NCBI RefSeq assembly: GCF_022533585.1
Contig: NZ_CP092827.1
Span: 2,954,001 to 3,018,000 of the forward strand
Source: Pseudomonas sp. LS.1a
GTDB taxonomy: Bacteria > Pseudomonadota > Gammaproteobacteria > Pseudomonadales > Pseudomonadaceae
Direction of reading: 5' to 3'
Length of the DNA stretch: 64,000 nt
Shown: one piece after another, positions 27,968 to 37,289 of the stretch
How the letters are laid out: every line of letters begins with the position of its first letter
Numbering within the stretch: position 1 is the stretch's first letter
Made by a program: the position numbers and the translations under genes
The notes under the pieces: model-generated
Databases searched by the model: none
Seen by the model: the letters and a program-made list of their open reading frames with translations, nothing else
Told to the model about the DNA's origin: nothing

Positions 27968-28047
27968 GCCTGGAGGTTTTCTGCGGCTGTGAGACCGAGC
28001 GCCGCGCGGGTGGCGCTCGGTCTCACAGCCGCAGAAAACCTCCAGGC
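27968..28047. repeat. Perfect 36-bp inverted repeat with 8-base loop
   Basis: Arm 27968-28003 and arm 28012-28047 are exact reverse complements, with loop GCGCGGGT. The arms start GCCTGGAGGTTTTCTGCGGC and contain no REP core, so this is a different palindrome family. It directly follows the oxidase stop and could act as a terminator or mRNA stabiliser, but there is no T-run right after the stem. Confidence 0.92.
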
Positions 28048-28165
28048 AAACCCTTCCAGCCGCAACTTTTTACCTTTTCACAAAGGATTGGAACCTACCC
28101 ACTGGCCAACTGTCACGCACCTGCTAGCGTTGTTCTGGCCGACCTATCATGGATGCATCTTCATC

Positions 28166-28843
28166 ATGAAATCATTGCCCCGCATTACCCTGTTGTGCGC
28201 CGCACTGCTTACCATGGCCGCCTGCTCCAGCAATCGCGTGGACCCCAAGGACTATTCCGGCTTCCTCAAGGATTACAGCCGGCTGCAGGAAGCCAAGAGC
28301 CCTTCGGGTGACCCGGTGATGCGCTGGATCGATCCCAAGGTCAACGTCAACCAGTACAGCCAGGTATTCATCGAGCCCAGCCAGTTCTACCCCAAGCCGC
28401 AGCCGACGGAGGTCATCTCGACGCAGACGCTGCAGGAAATCACCCGTTACTTCAATGAAGCGCTGCGCCGTGAAATGGGCAGCGTCGTGCCGCTGGCCAA
28501 GGGCCCCGGCCCGGGTGTGATCGTGGTGCGCCCGGCAATCACGGCAGTGTCGACCAGCAACGAGGGCCTCAAGCCCTATGAAGTGATCCCGATCGCCTTG
28601 ATTTCGGCCGGTGTGAACACTGCCATGGGCGGCCGTGACCAAGAGGTGGATGTCGGTGTGGAAGCTGCGTTCCTCGATGGTTCCAGCCAGAAGGTGCTGG
28701 CCCAGGTCGTGCGCAAGGGCACGGGGCAGGAACTGGAGAACAAGACCACGAAACTGACTTTGAATGACGTCAAGCCGGTGCTGGATGGCTGGGCCAAGGA
28801 CATGCGCGCGAGCTTCCTGGCAGCGAAACAGAAGAACCGTTAG
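28166..28843 (+). CDS. DUF3313-type lipoprotein
   Basis: 225 residues from the ATG at 28166. Signal and lipobox: LLCAALLTMAACSS, Cys at about residue 20. The mature part (DYSGFLKDYSRLQEAKSPSGDPVMRWIDPKVNVNQYSQVFIEPSQFYP) is characteristic of the DUF3313 family of Pseudomonas outer-membrane-anchored lipoproteins. Function unknown. The longer open frame upstream runs through the palindrome at 27968-28047 and is not used. A terminator hairpin follows. Confidence 0.82.
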   Translation: MKSLPRITLLCAALLTMAACSSNRVDPKDYSGFLKDYSRLQEAKSPSGDPVMRWIDPKVNVNQYSQVFIEPSQFYPKPQPTEVISTQTLQEITRYFNEALRREMGSVVPLAKGPGPGVIVVRPAITAVSTSNEGLKPYEVIPIALISAGVNTAMGGRDQEVDVGVEAAFLDGSSQKVLAQVVRKGTGQELENKTTKLTLNDVKPVLDGWAKDMRASFLAAKQKNR

Positions 28844-28866
28844 TCTTGCACCCAGCCATGGACAAA

Positions 28867-28892
28867 CGGGGTTGCTTTGCAGCCCCGTCTTT
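28867..28892 (+). terminator. Rho-independent terminator after the lipoprotein gene
   Basis: CGGGGTTGC-TTT-GCAGCCCCG stem (one G-T wobble) followed by TCTTT, 23 bases after the stop. Confidence 0.65.
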
Positions 28893-28916
28893 GTACATTA
28901 CTCTAGGCTACGAACT

Positions 28917-29783
28917 CTAATAGTCAGCTCTAGGCCCACGAATGAACGCTGCCTTTCGGTAAATGGAAGTGACAATGGCTTTATTATCCGAAGCAAAAAC
29001 CCCTTGCCCAGTCGAGTGCAAACGTGGGTTATTCGCCGCATCGGGCAAATCTCCATATTCGGTCTTCATGTGATACCTGCCTGCTCCCCATTTGATAACT
29101 GCAGCTCCAGCAGTCCCTTTACCCTTCTGCAGCGTAACTTCCATAGCCCCGAATGGTCTCTCGACCTGAAAATACAGCCCGCCTTCCAGTTGAGGATCTT
29201 CTTTTATAGCGGCTTTAATCAAATGCTTTAGCTCCGGAGCTTTCAAGCCTGCCCGATCCATCGCACTCTTGACACCTTTTATAGATTGCCATGGCCAGCG
29301 AAAACACCCAGAAGGGTCATGGAAATTTACCGGATCCCCGGAGCAATAGTTGTATGAGCCCAGACCGCCCCGGCCAAATGGGCTTTCAGTATCAGGGGAA
29401 CAGAATCTCGTGAGCGTTACACTAAAAAACCGTTTTCCTAGACCAAGTGGATAACCGCCTCCGACTGGGTCACGCCATTGACCGTTGAAACCTGCCAGTG
29501 CTAATGCCTGCTCCAGCAATGAAAAGCCATAAGGGGAGTAAGTAGCCCGCTCTCCCCCACCTCTTCCCCATGACGCGATTACCGTATTGTTACCTGCGGT
29601 TTGCAAGAGTTTAAGGTCTTCAGACTGCTGTACCAGTAATTGACTACTCGCGTACAAAAGACGCGCCATTTCTTTTCCAGTTTGACACACCAGTTCCCGG
29701 CCAGAGTAAAACAGCAAATTACCTGTGTACTTTTGCAAAAAGCCATTCATAGCGGTGATATCCAGGATGATTGAGGCCATCAT
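28917..29783 (-). CDS. Second orphan RHS repeat-associated core protein
   Basis: About 288 residues from the ATG pair at 29783 (a TTG further upstream at 29807 is possible, and a later ATG, MNGFLQ, is also usable). An N-terminal segment of about 80 residues precedes the RHS core: YSPYGFSLLEQALALAGFNGQWRDP, GYPLGLGKRFFSVTLTRFCSPDTESPFG and YNYCSGDPVNFHDPSGC. The variable tail (WPWQSIKGVKSAMDRAGLK onward, about 125 residues) is unlike that of the gene at 9059 and of unknown activity. Lower GC content than neighbours. No immunity gene is evident: it sits between a lipoprotein terminator and sdaA. Confidence 0.75.
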   Translation of the reverse strand: MMASIILDITAMNGFLQKYTGNLLFYSGRELVCQTGKEMARLLYASSQLLVQQSEDLKLLQTAGNNTVIASWGRGGGERATYSPYGFSLLEQALALAGFNGQWRDPVGGGYPLGLGKRFFSVTLTRFCSPDTESPFGRGGLGSYNYCSGDPVNFHDPSGCFRWPWQSIKGVKSAMDRAGLKAPELKHLIKAAIKEDPQLEGGLYFQVERPFGAMEVTLQKGKGTAGAAVIKWGAGRYHMKTEYGDLPDAANNPRLHSTGQGVFASDNKAIVTSIYRKAAFIRGPRADY

Positions 29784-29828
29784 GGAAATATCGGCAACAG
29801 TCGGCAACTAGCATTTTTAACAGTCCCG

Positions 29829-31205
29829 TCAACACTCCACGAACGCAACAGCAAGGCCGCCGCGCGAGGTCTCCTTGTAGTTGGCGTGCATGTCCGCCCC
29901 GGTATCACGCATGGTGCGGATCACCCGATCCAGCGAAATGAAGTGCTCGCCGTCCCCCCGCAACGCCATTTGCACGGCGTTGATCGCCTTCACTGCTGCA
30001 ATCGCATTGCGCTCGATGCACGGCACCTGCACCAGGCCACCCACCGGGTCGCAGGTCAGCCCAAGGTTATGCTCCAGGGCAATCTCGGCGGCATTTTCCA
30101 GTTGCGGCGGTGTAGCACCCAGCACCTGGGCCAGGCCGGCAGCGGCCATTGAACAGGCCGAGCCCACCTCGCCCTGGCAGCCAACCTCGGCCCCGGAAAT
30201 CGACGCGTTCTTCTTGCACAGGATGCCTACCGCCGCTGCCGCCAGCAGGAAGTCCACCACATCCGCGTCGCACGCGCCCGGGTTGAACTTCATGTAGTAG
30301 TGCAGCACCGCCGGAATGATGCCGGCAGCACCGTTGGTAGGCGCAGTCACCATGCGCCCGCCGGCGGCGTTCTCTTCATTCACCGCCAGGGCGAACAGGT
30401 TGACCCACTCCATGGCACTGAGGGTGGACCCGATCACGTTGGGCTTGCCCAGTTCCTGCAGGCTGCGATGCAGCCGCGCCGCGCGGCGCTTGACGTGCAA
30501 CCCGCCAGGCAGGATGCCTTCATTGCGCAAGCCGTTGTCGACGCACTCACGCATGGCGGCCCAGATCCGCAGCAGGCCTTCACGTACTTCAGCCTCTGGG
30601 CGCCAGGCACATTCGTTAGCCATCATCAGTTGCGCCACGCTCAAGCCATGGGCCTTGCACAAGGCCAGCAACTGCGCAGCACTGTCGAACTCGTACGGCA
30701 GCGCCACCGTGTCCGCTTCGCCTGATGGCGCATCGATCTCGGCTTGCTCGACGATAAAGCCACCGCCCACCGAATAGTAGGTCTGGCGCAACAGGCTGCC
30801 CTGCCCGTCCATGGCTTCCAGGCTCATGGCATTGGGGTGGTACGGCAGGTTCTCGTCGAGCAGCAGCATGTCGCGGCTGTACTCGAACGCCAGCGGGTGG
30901 CTGCCATCGAGCATCAGGCAGTGCTCCTGCATCACCTGGCCAATGCGCGACTCGATAGTGGCCGGGTCGATACGGTCCGGCCACTGCCCCATCAGGCCGA
31001 GCAGGCAGGCACGATCGGTGGCGTGGCCAACCCCGGTAGCTGACAGCGACCCGTAAAGCCGCACCTCGACACGGCTTACCCTGGCCAACAGCCCTTGCTC
31101 ACGCAGGACTTGGGCAAAGGTAGCCGCCGCCCGCATCGGGCCGACGGTGTGGGAACTGGACGGCCCGATGCCGATTTTGAAAAGGTCGAAAACACTGATA
31201 GCCAT
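29829..31205 (-). CDS. sdaA: L-serine ammonia-lyase (iron-sulfur dependent)
   Basis: 458 residues, the single-chain SdaA length. N-terminal beta domain begins MAISVFDLFKIGIGPSSSHTVGPM (the conserved G-P-S-S-S-H-T). The alpha domain shows ITGSTLSAMEWVN-type sequence, VTAPTNGAAGIIPAV, the CKKNASISGAEVGCQGEVGSACSMA segment and CDPVGGLVQVPCIERNA, which carry the [4Fe-4S] cysteines. It converts L-serine to pyruvate and ammonia. The ATG at 31205 gives the standard N-terminus; the open frame upstream lacks homology. A LysR gene is divergent. Confidence 0.95.
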   Translation of the reverse strand: MAISVFDLFKIGIGPSSSHTVGPMRAAATFAQVLREQGLLARVSRVEVRLYGSLSATGVGHATDRACLLGLMGQWPDRIDPATIESRIGQVMQEHCLMLDGSHPLAFEYSRDMLLLDENLPYHPNAMSLEAMDGQGSLLRQTYYSVGGGFIVEQAEIDAPSGEADTVALPYEFDSAAQLLALCKAHGLSVAQLMMANECAWRPEAEVREGLLRIWAAMRECVDNGLRNEGILPGGLHVKRRAARLHRSLQELGKPNVIGSTLSAMEWVNLFALAVNEENAAGGRMVTAPTNGAAGIIPAVLHYYMKFNPGACDADVVDFLLAAAAVGILCKKNASISGAEVGCQGEVGSACSMAAAGLAQVLGATPPQLENAAEIALEHNLGLTCDPVGGLVQVPCIERNAIAAVKAINAVQMALRGDGEHFISLDRVIRTMRDTGADMHANYKETSRGGLAVAFVEC

Positions 31206-31351
31206 GCTAATGCCTGACCGTACCCGGGTATGAAGCCGCAGCACGGTTATCTGGAAAAATTGAGCGGTATTGCGAAGTTGCGCGATACTGCCTAGCTGGC
31301 TCACGGATGACCAACGAAACTTCCTAAGCAAGGCTTTAGTGGAACTAAACG

Positions 31352-32293
31352 ATGCGACGACAACTCAATGGCCAGATGTTCGTCTGGCTGCATGTGTTCG
31401 CCTGTGCGGCCCGGCACTTGTCCTTCACCCGCTGTGCCGAAGAACTGCACATCACCCCGGGTGCAGTCAGCCAACAGATGCGCCAGCTGGAAGAACGCCT
31501 GGGCTACCGGCTGTTCCTGCGCCGCGCGCGCGGCGTGGAACTGAGCGCCGAAGGGCAACGCCTGGCGCAGACGGTGGCCGAAGCCTACGGCAGCATCGAA
31601 GCCGAACTGCTGCGCCTGGACGCCGGTGAAATCCGCGGCACCTTGCGCCTGCGCTCGATCCCGTCGTTCCTGGCCAAATGGCTCACGCCCCGCCTGCCGC
31701 GCTTTCAGCAACGCTACCCGGACATCGAGCTGCGCCTGGTGGCCGAAGACAGTGCCCAGGCCTTGACTCCGGGCGATTTCGACCTGGCCATCGACCTGAA
31801 CGACGGCAGCTACCCCGGCATGCTCTCGACGCCGCTGCTGGACGAGCAGATCTTCCCCGTGTGTTCCCCCACCTTGCTGCGCGGGCGCCCACCGCTGCAC
31901 GGGCCGGCGGACCTGGCACACTACCCGCTGCTGCACGACATCACGGCCTGGCGCGGCAGTTCGGAGTATGCCGAATGGGAGTTCTACCTGGAGGGCATCG
32001 GCGCCGCCGGCCTGGATGTACGGCGCGGGCACACCTTCAACCGCAACCACCTGACCATCGAGGCGGCGATTGCCGGCATTGGCGTGGCGATTGCCCGCCG
32101 CACGCTGCTCAACGACGAACTGGAGCGCGGTGCGCTGATCGTGCCGTTCGGGGTGCCGATCGCCAATCACAAGCGCTATGTGGTGCATTACCCACCGGGC
32201 GGGTTGAACCAGCCGGGGGCCCGGGCGGTGCATGACTGGCTGGTGGAGGAAGCGCGGGGGTTCAGGGAGCTGCACCCGCTGAACAAGGACTAG
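31352..32293 (+). CDS. LysR-family regulator (GcvA/DsdC-like) divergent from sdaA
   Basis: 313 residues. HTH: FVWLHVFACAARHLSFTRCAEELHITPGAVSQQMRQLEERLG. The AARHLSFT-AAEEL pattern places it in the GcvA/DsdC group, whose members control amino acid (glycine, serine) metabolism. The divergent sdaA makes serine-responsive control the likely role. The effector domain is complete. The start ATG is 147 bp from the sdaA start. Confidence 0.85.
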   Translation: MRRQLNGQMFVWLHVFACAARHLSFTRCAEELHITPGAVSQQMRQLEERLGYRLFLRRARGVELSAEGQRLAQTVAEAYGSIEAELLRLDAGEIRGTLRLRSIPSFLAKWLTPRLPRFQQRYPDIELRLVAEDSAQALTPGDFDLAIDLNDGSYPGMLSTPLLDEQIFPVCSPTLLRGRPPLHGPADLAHYPLLHDITAWRGSSEYAEWEFYLEGIGAAGLDVRRGHTFNRNHLTIEAAIAGIGVAIARRTLLNDELERGALIVPFGVPIANHKRYVVHYPPGGLNQPGARAVHDWLVEEARGFRELHPLNKD

Positions 32294-32355
32294 GCCAGCC
32301 AAAAGCGCTTGCACACTTTCATGGAATTACGAGTGACTCATTGAATTGGCAGGGA

Positions 32356-32447
32356 CCCTGTGGGAGCGGCTTTAGCCGCGAACACCGGCACAGCCGGTGC
32401 CATGCACCGTGTTGGATTCTTCGCGGGTAAACCCGCTCCCACAGGGT
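32356..32447. repeat. REP pair with CACCGG core, extended type
   Basis: GTGGGAGCGGCTTTAGCCGC, the AACACCGGCACAGCCGGTGCCAT core, then GCGGGTAAACCCGCTCCCAC. The copy at 38317-38407 matches it through the core and also in the flank (ATTGAATTGGCAG versus ATTGAATTAGCAG), so the repeated unit is longer than the REPs alone. The same core builds the 118-bp array at 50-53 kb. Confidence 0.9.
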
Positions 32448-32492
32448 GCGCAGGGCGCATACGAAATTTGCTCCTTTACCGACAGTGCTGTG

Positions 32493-33923
32493 TCAGTAGG
32501 CCTGCTTGCCGGTAAAGGCGCTGAGTGTGCGCACCAGAATCACGAAATCCAGCCACAGCGACCAGTTGTTGATGTACTCGATGTCCGAGTCCACCCGCTG
32601 GATCATCTGCTCGATATCCTTGGTCTCGCCCCTGAACCCGCGCACTTGCGCCAGGCCGGTCATGCCAGGCTTGATATTGTGGCGGGCAAAGTAGTCGACG
32701 ATGTCCTGCGAATACAACGTGTCATGCTGCAATGCATGCGGCCGCGGCCCGACCAGCGACATCTCCCCAGTGAGCACATTGAACAACTGCGGCAGTTCAT
32801 CCAGGCTGGTGCGGCGGATAAAGGCGCCGACCCGGGTCAGCCGCGGGTCATTCTTCTGCGCCTGCTTGACCACGCCCTCTTCCGGCTGGTGGACATGCAT
32901 GCTCCTGAACTTCCAGATACGGAACGCTTCCCCGGTCCAGCCGGTGCGTTCCTGACGGAAGAACACCGGGCCGCGGCTATCGAGCTTGATGGCCAGGGCA
33001 ACGGCCAGCAACACCGGCGATGCAAACAGCAGGATCAGCGCCGCCAATACCCTGTCTTCGAGGTTCTTCAGGAACAGGCTCATGCCCGTCAGCGGTGTTT
33101 CCGACAAGGTCAGTACAGGAATGCCGGCAATTTCCCGCACGCTATGGTTGATCAGGCGCAACGAGAAGATATCCGGTACCCAGTTCACCGCAATGCACTT
33201 GTCGAGCAGCCTCAAATACACATCGTTGATCACCTCGGAGCCACCCAATGGGGTCACCAGGTAGACCGTGCGAATGCCGTAGCGGGCCACGATATCGTCG
33301 AGCTCGGCAATATGCCCGAGCACCGGCAGGCGCTGCTTGCCTTCGGGGCTTTCGCGCCCCGGCTCCTCGGCCGCGATCAGCACGCAACCCAGCACCCGCT
33401 CACCGAACCAAGGGTTGTTACTGATTTTCTGATACAGGAAATTGGCCAGATCACCGGCGCCAATGATCAGGGCGTTGTCCAGGCGTGCATGGGCGGTAAA
33501 ACGCTTTTGCAACTCTCGCACGGCAAAATGCAGGAACAACTGGGCGATGTAGCCAATGATGAACAACTGCACGACCAATAGCCGCGAATAGGTTTCGCTC
33601 TGCTTGGTCAGGAAGGCCATGACCACCAGCAGGCAAAAGGTTGCCGACCAGGCCTTGAACAGCCGGAAAGCCTTGATGGAGAGCCCGACGTTGGTACGGT
33701 AGATTGCATAGTGATCGTAGATGACTGCCAGTGCGCCAACCAGCAACAGCAGCATGATCACGTAATCGGAAGTGATGTAGCCAAACTGGTCGTAGATCAG
33801 GTACCAGGCAATACTGGTGACTGCAATTCCATCGAGGCCGGCCTGAATGGCGTTACTTACGCTGCTTCTTCTTTGCAGTAAGGAACGACTGCTTCTGGGT
33901 TCGAAAACCATTTCAGACCTCAT
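32493..33923 (-). CDS. Undecaprenyl-phosphate glycosyl-1-phosphate transferase (EPS priming enzyme)
   Basis: 476 residues of the WcaJ/PssY polyisoprenyl-phosphate hexose-1-P transferase class. Four N-terminal TM helices (about 25-125) and a Rossmann-like CoA-binding-type domain (NALIIGAGDLANFLYQKI) precede the catalytic C-terminal domain: RVLAALILLFASPVLLAVALAIKLDSRGPVFFRQERTG, WKFRSM, VGAFIRRTSLDELPQLFNVL and MSLVGPRPHA. It starts the repeat unit by loading a sugar-1-P (often glucose) on undecaprenyl phosphate. Last gene of the long minus-strand EPS block; 162 bp separate it from the preceding gene. Confidence 0.93.
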   Translation of the reverse strand: MRSEMVFEPRSSRSLLQRRSSVSNAIQAGLDGIAVTSIAWYLIYDQFGYITSDYVIMLLLLVGALAVIYDHYAIYRTNVGLSIKAFRLFKAWSATFCLLVVMAFLTKQSETYSRLLVVQLFIIGYIAQLFLHFAVRELQKRFTAHARLDNALIIGAGDLANFLYQKISNNPWFGERVLGCVLIAAEEPGRESPEGKQRLPVLGHIAELDDIVARYGIRTVYLVTPLGGSEVINDVYLRLLDKCIAVNWVPDIFSLRLINHSVREIAGIPVLTLSETPLTGMSLFLKNLEDRVLAALILLFASPVLLAVALAIKLDSRGPVFFRQERTGWTGEAFRIWKFRSMHVHQPEEGVVKQAQKNDPRLTRVGAFIRRTSLDELPQLFNVLTGEMSLVGPRPHALQHDTLYSQDIVDYFARHNIKPGMTGLAQVRGFRGETKDIEQMIQRVDSDIEYINNWSLWLDFVILVRTLSAFTGKQAY

Positions 33924-34085
33924 CGATTTGCGCGTAGCAACTGCCTTGCATCAAACAGCAGTCTTGACAACGGCTCATGCAAAGCCAGTGAAACAGAATC
34001 GTGCAGCCCCCAGCCGTTGATCTCACTGTAGCAGCCAACCGCTATCAGTGTGCCGGAATCACCGCCCGCGCGGATGCCGACCGAC

Positions 34086-34838
34086 TCATACGGTGCGCCT
34101 GGCGCCCCCTCCGCCCCGGCGGTACAGCAAGGTGCGCAGCAAGAACAACGGGTTGCCCACTACATAGCGCATGAACAAACGCTTCGGCTCGCGCATCAGC
34201 CGGTACAGCCACTCCCCGCCAAACCGCCGCAGCCATTCAGGCGCCCGGCTGACCTTGCCGCCAAGAAAGTCCAGGATCGCGCCGCCGCACACGATCAGGC
34301 ACGGCTCGCCAGTGGCCGCCAGCCTTGCCGCCACCGCCTCCTGCCTGGGCATGCCCATGCCCAGCACGATCAGCTCCGGTTGCTGCTCCCTGGCCAGTTG
34401 CAGGTAGGTATCGATGCCGGCAAAGCCATCGTGAACCGACACCGGCACCACCCCGAACAGGGCTGCGCTGCGCTGCACCGCCTGGTCCAGGTAAGGTTGC
34501 CGGGTGCCCCAGAACGCGACCCGTCGCCCGCGGTAGGCGGCCATGAGCCGAGGAATGAAGTCGGTACCATTCATGTTGAGCCCAGGTTCAAGCCCCAGCC
34601 GGCGATAGAGAATCGCCATGCCGGAGCCGTCGCGCAACAGCACGTCGGCCGCCGACAATGCCTGGTGGTACGCACCATCGCGCACCACCAGGTTCATTGC
34701 ATGGGCATTGACGAAGCCCAGCACGGTCGCGGCCTGCGGGGCGGCCAGCTGGGCGAGCAGGCGCTGCGCAGCAGCGGCATCAGCCACCACTTCGAGCTTG
34801 CCGACCAGGGTGTTCCAGCGTTTCTGCCACTCTGCCAT
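34086..34838 (-). CDS. WecG/TagA/CpsF-family glycosyltransferase
   Basis: 250 residues. Family markers: VNAHAMNLVVRD, LLRDGSGMAILYRRLG, GTDFIPRLM, ELIVLGMGMPRQE and the C-terminal EWLYRLMREPKRLFMRY. Such GT26 enzymes add the second sugar (often N-acetylmannosamine or a uronic-acid relative) to the lipid-linked primer. Its start overlaps the preceding glycosyltransferase stop by one base. Confidence 0.9.
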   Translation of the reverse strand: MAEWQKRWNTLVGKLEVVADAAAAQRLLAQLAAPQAATVLGFVNAHAMNLVVRDGAYHQALSAADVLLRDGSGMAILYRRLGLEPGLNMNGTDFIPRLMAAYRGRRVAFWGTRQPYLDQAVQRSAALFGVVPVSVHDGFAGIDTYLQLAREQQPELIVLGMGMPRQEAVAARLAATGEPCLIVCGGAILDFLGGKVSRAPEWLRRFGGEWLYRLMREPKRLFMRYVVGNPLFLLRTLLYRRGGGGARRTV

Positions 34839-36025
34839 CAGTCTTCATCCCGTTTCGAACGTACCCATTCCACCTGGCGCCTGATCAGGAACCCCAGATA
34901 CAAGGGGACCTTCCTTGCGGCGTAGAACGGCGCGTACAGCAGCACGGAAAACGGGATCAGTTCGCGACAGAAGCGCGCCCAGGCCAGCACGATGGCAAGG
35001 CCCAGCAACGCCAGCGCGCAAAGGGCGATCCACGCAGGTGCCGCCAGGCCGAACAGCAGGTACGCCAGCCAGGCCACAAGGTTAAGCCCGAGCAGGGCCA
35101 GTGCGAGCAATGCCAGGGGAGGCACCAGCAGGTCCAGGGTCATGGCCAGCAAGCTGCTGTTACGCTGGGTGATTGCGACCAGCGCACGCCTGGGCGCATC
35201 GGCCAGCATCATGCCCAGGTGCCCATGCTCCCAGCGTGTGCGCTGGCTACCCAGGCCTCGCTGGCTGGCAGGGAACTGGCTGCTGACCACCGCCTCGGGG
35301 CAGAACACTGGCGGCTTGCCCTGCTGGCACAGGTCCAGGCCCAGCTTCAAATCCTCCACCAGGTGCCCATTGGCCAGGTCGATCAAGGCCAGGTCACGCC
35401 AGCCGAACGCCATGCCCGCCCCCATCAACTGGCAAGGCAGGCCCAGCCGAGCCCAGCCACGCGGGCGCACCAGGTTCTTGACCCGCCAGGCGAACTCGGC
35501 AACCTGCACTTTCAGCCCGGCCCCTGCCGGTGCGCGCATCAGGTACAGCGCCTGCACCGGGCGAGCGACCTCGCGGTAGCACCGCGCCAGGCGCTCGATC
35601 GCCCCCTCGCCCACCTGGCAATCGGCATCCACCACGATCACCACCTCGGGCGGCTGCTCGGCCAGGTGGCGCACACCAAAGTCCAGGGCGTAGCCCTTGC
35701 CGCGCAACTGCGGGTCGTGACGTTCCACCACTTCGGCACCGGCCTCGCGCGCCAGTTGCGCAGTATCGTCAGTGCAGTTGTCCGCCACCACCAGCAAGCG
35801 GTCGCCAGGCCGCAACTGCGGGGCAATGCTCGCCAGCGTGGCACGAATGATCGAAGCCTCGTCATGGGCAGGCACCAGCACTGCCACCTGCGGACGAGCG
35901 TTGTGGCCCGACGGTGGCGCGCGCGCCGGCAGGCAGGCCATCAGCACCTGCAACAGCAGCAGCAGTACCGGCAACAGGACGATGGCCGCCAGCACGCCCA
36001 GTAACCAAGCCAGTACACTCATCAT
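34838..36025 (-). CDS. Membrane-bound family 2 glycosyltransferase
   Basis: 395 residues. One N-terminal TM helix (LLGVLAAIVLLPVLLLLLQVL), GT-A domain with VLVPAHDEASII, VVDADC (DxD-type) and HLVEDLKLG (acceptor ED), then QRTRWEHGH, the QxxRW motif of processive or BcsA-like GT2 enzymes, followed by C-terminal TM helices (about 285-375). Probably adds a hexose to the lipid-linked repeat unit. Overlaps the neighbouring GT4 gene by four bases. Confidence 0.88.
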   Translation of the reverse strand: MMSVLAWLLGVLAAIVLLPVLLLLLQVLMACLPARAPPSGHNARPQVAVLVPAHDEASIIRATLASIAPQLRPGDRLLVVADNCTDDTAQLAREAGAEVVERHDPQLRGKGYALDFGVRHLAEQPPEVVIVVDADCQVGEGAIERLARCYREVARPVQALYLMRAPAGAGLKVQVAEFAWRVKNLVRPRGWARLGLPCQLMGAGMAFGWRDLALIDLANGHLVEDLKLGLDLCQQGKPPVFCPEAVVSSQFPASQRGLGSQRTRWEHGHLGMMLADAPRRALVAITQRNSSLLAMTLDLLVPPLALLALALLGLNLVAWLAYLLFGLAAPAWIALCALALLGLAIVLAWARFCRELIPFSVLLYAPFYAARKVPLYLGFLIRRQVEWVRSKRDED

Positions 36026-37224
36026 GCGGATGCCTTGAAATAGCCGGCCAGCCTGGCCGCCTCGGTATCGATGTCATGCCGTTGCAGCACACGTTGGCGA
36101 GCCGCCTCGCCCATGCGCTGGAGCACTTCGGCAGGTTGCGCCAGGCACTCGGCCATGGCCACCGCCAGCTCGTCCACGGCACCGGCGGGGAACAACCAGC
36201 CGTTCTCGCCCGGCCGCACCAGCTCGGGAATGCCTGCCACATAGGTGGTCAGCACTGGCCGGCGCAAAGCCATGGCCTCCATGATCACCACTGGCAAACC
36301 CTCGGCAAAGCTCGGCAGCACCAACGCGCGCGCAGCAAGGATTTCCTCGCGCACCTGCGCGCTGCTGATCCAGCCGGTAATGCGTACCTGCTGCTGCAAG
36401 CCGTGCCGGGCGATCAACGCCTCGATCTGCCCACGCATCTCACCGTCGCCGGCCAGCACCAGCTCGCAATCGATCGACCGGGCGGCAAGTATCCGCATGG
36501 CTTCGAGCAACAGCAGCTGCCCTTTCTGCTCGCACAGGCGGCCAACACACACCAGGCGCGGCGCCGTGGGCACGCTGACCGGCGCCACTTCATGGAAGCT
36601 GCGTTCAAGGCCGCAATGCACCACCTTCACCTTGGCCCATTGGTCGTGTGCCACCCAGCGAAACAACTGGCTGCGCCCGTACGAGCTGACCGCCGCGACA
36701 AAAGCGGCACGCCGCACCTTCTCGCCCATGTGCAGGAACTGCGGCTTGTCGAACTCTTCCGGCCCGTGCACGGTAAAGCTGTAAGCTGGCCCACCCAGCA
36801 CGTTGGCCAGCATCACCACCTCGGTGGAATTGGTGCCGAAATGCGCGTGCACGTGTTTTGCCTCGCCTGCCTGCAACCACTGCAGTACCTGGCAGGCCTC
36901 GGCCAGGTAGACCAGGTGGTAGGGCCAGGTGCGGTCGGCCCGCAGGCCAAGGCGCATGGCCAGCCACAGCGCCTGGAAGAACCGCCGCGGCTGCGTGCGC
37001 AATACCTGCCAGGCCGGTGGCAGCAAGCCCTTGATGCCACTTCGCAGCACATAACGGGTCCTGTCCTGCTCGCTGGTGTCCTCGGCGTCCTGCAGCTCGG
37101 CGTCCCAGCCGCGCAGGGCGATACGCTGCACCTCTACCCCCTGGCGCTCCAGCGCCAGGATCTCACGGCGGATGAAACTGTGGCTGACCTTCGGGTACTG
37201 GTTGATGAAATAAGCAATGCGCAT
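36022..37224 (-). CDS. Family 4 glycosyltransferase
   Basis: 400 residues of the GT-B fold. The N-terminus reads MRIAYFINQYPKVSHSFIRREILALERQG, common in exopolysaccharide GT4 enzymes, and the C-terminal half has VGRLCEQKGQLLLLEA and the E-x7-E motif in FAEGLPVVIMEAMALRRP. Retaining transferase for EPS repeat assembly; donor unknown. The ATG at 37224 is preferred to a TTG five codons upstream. Overlaps the next gene by four bases. Confidence 0.9.
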   Translation of the reverse strand: MRIAYFINQYPKVSHSFIRREILALERQGVEVQRIALRGWDAELQDAEDTSEQDRTRYVLRSGIKGLLPPAWQVLRTQPRRFFQALWLAMRLGLRADRTWPYHLVYLAEACQVLQWLQAGEAKHVHAHFGTNSTEVVMLANVLGGPAYSFTVHGPEEFDKPQFLHMGEKVRRAAFVAAVSSYGRSQLFRWVAHDQWAKVKVVHCGLERSFHEVAPVSVPTAPRLVCVGRLCEQKGQLLLLEAMRILAARSIDCELVLAGDGEMRGQIEALIARHGLQQQVRITGWISSAQVREEILAARALVLPSFAEGLPVVIMEAMALRRPVLTTYVAGIPELVRPGENGWLFPAGAVDELAVAMAECLAQPAEVLQRMGEAARQRVLQRHDIDTEAARLAGYFKASA

Positions 37225-37289
37225 AGGAATCCAGATCAAGACCCGCGTAATGAACCCTCAGCCCTGTCGCGGCAGCGTCAGCCGTTACT

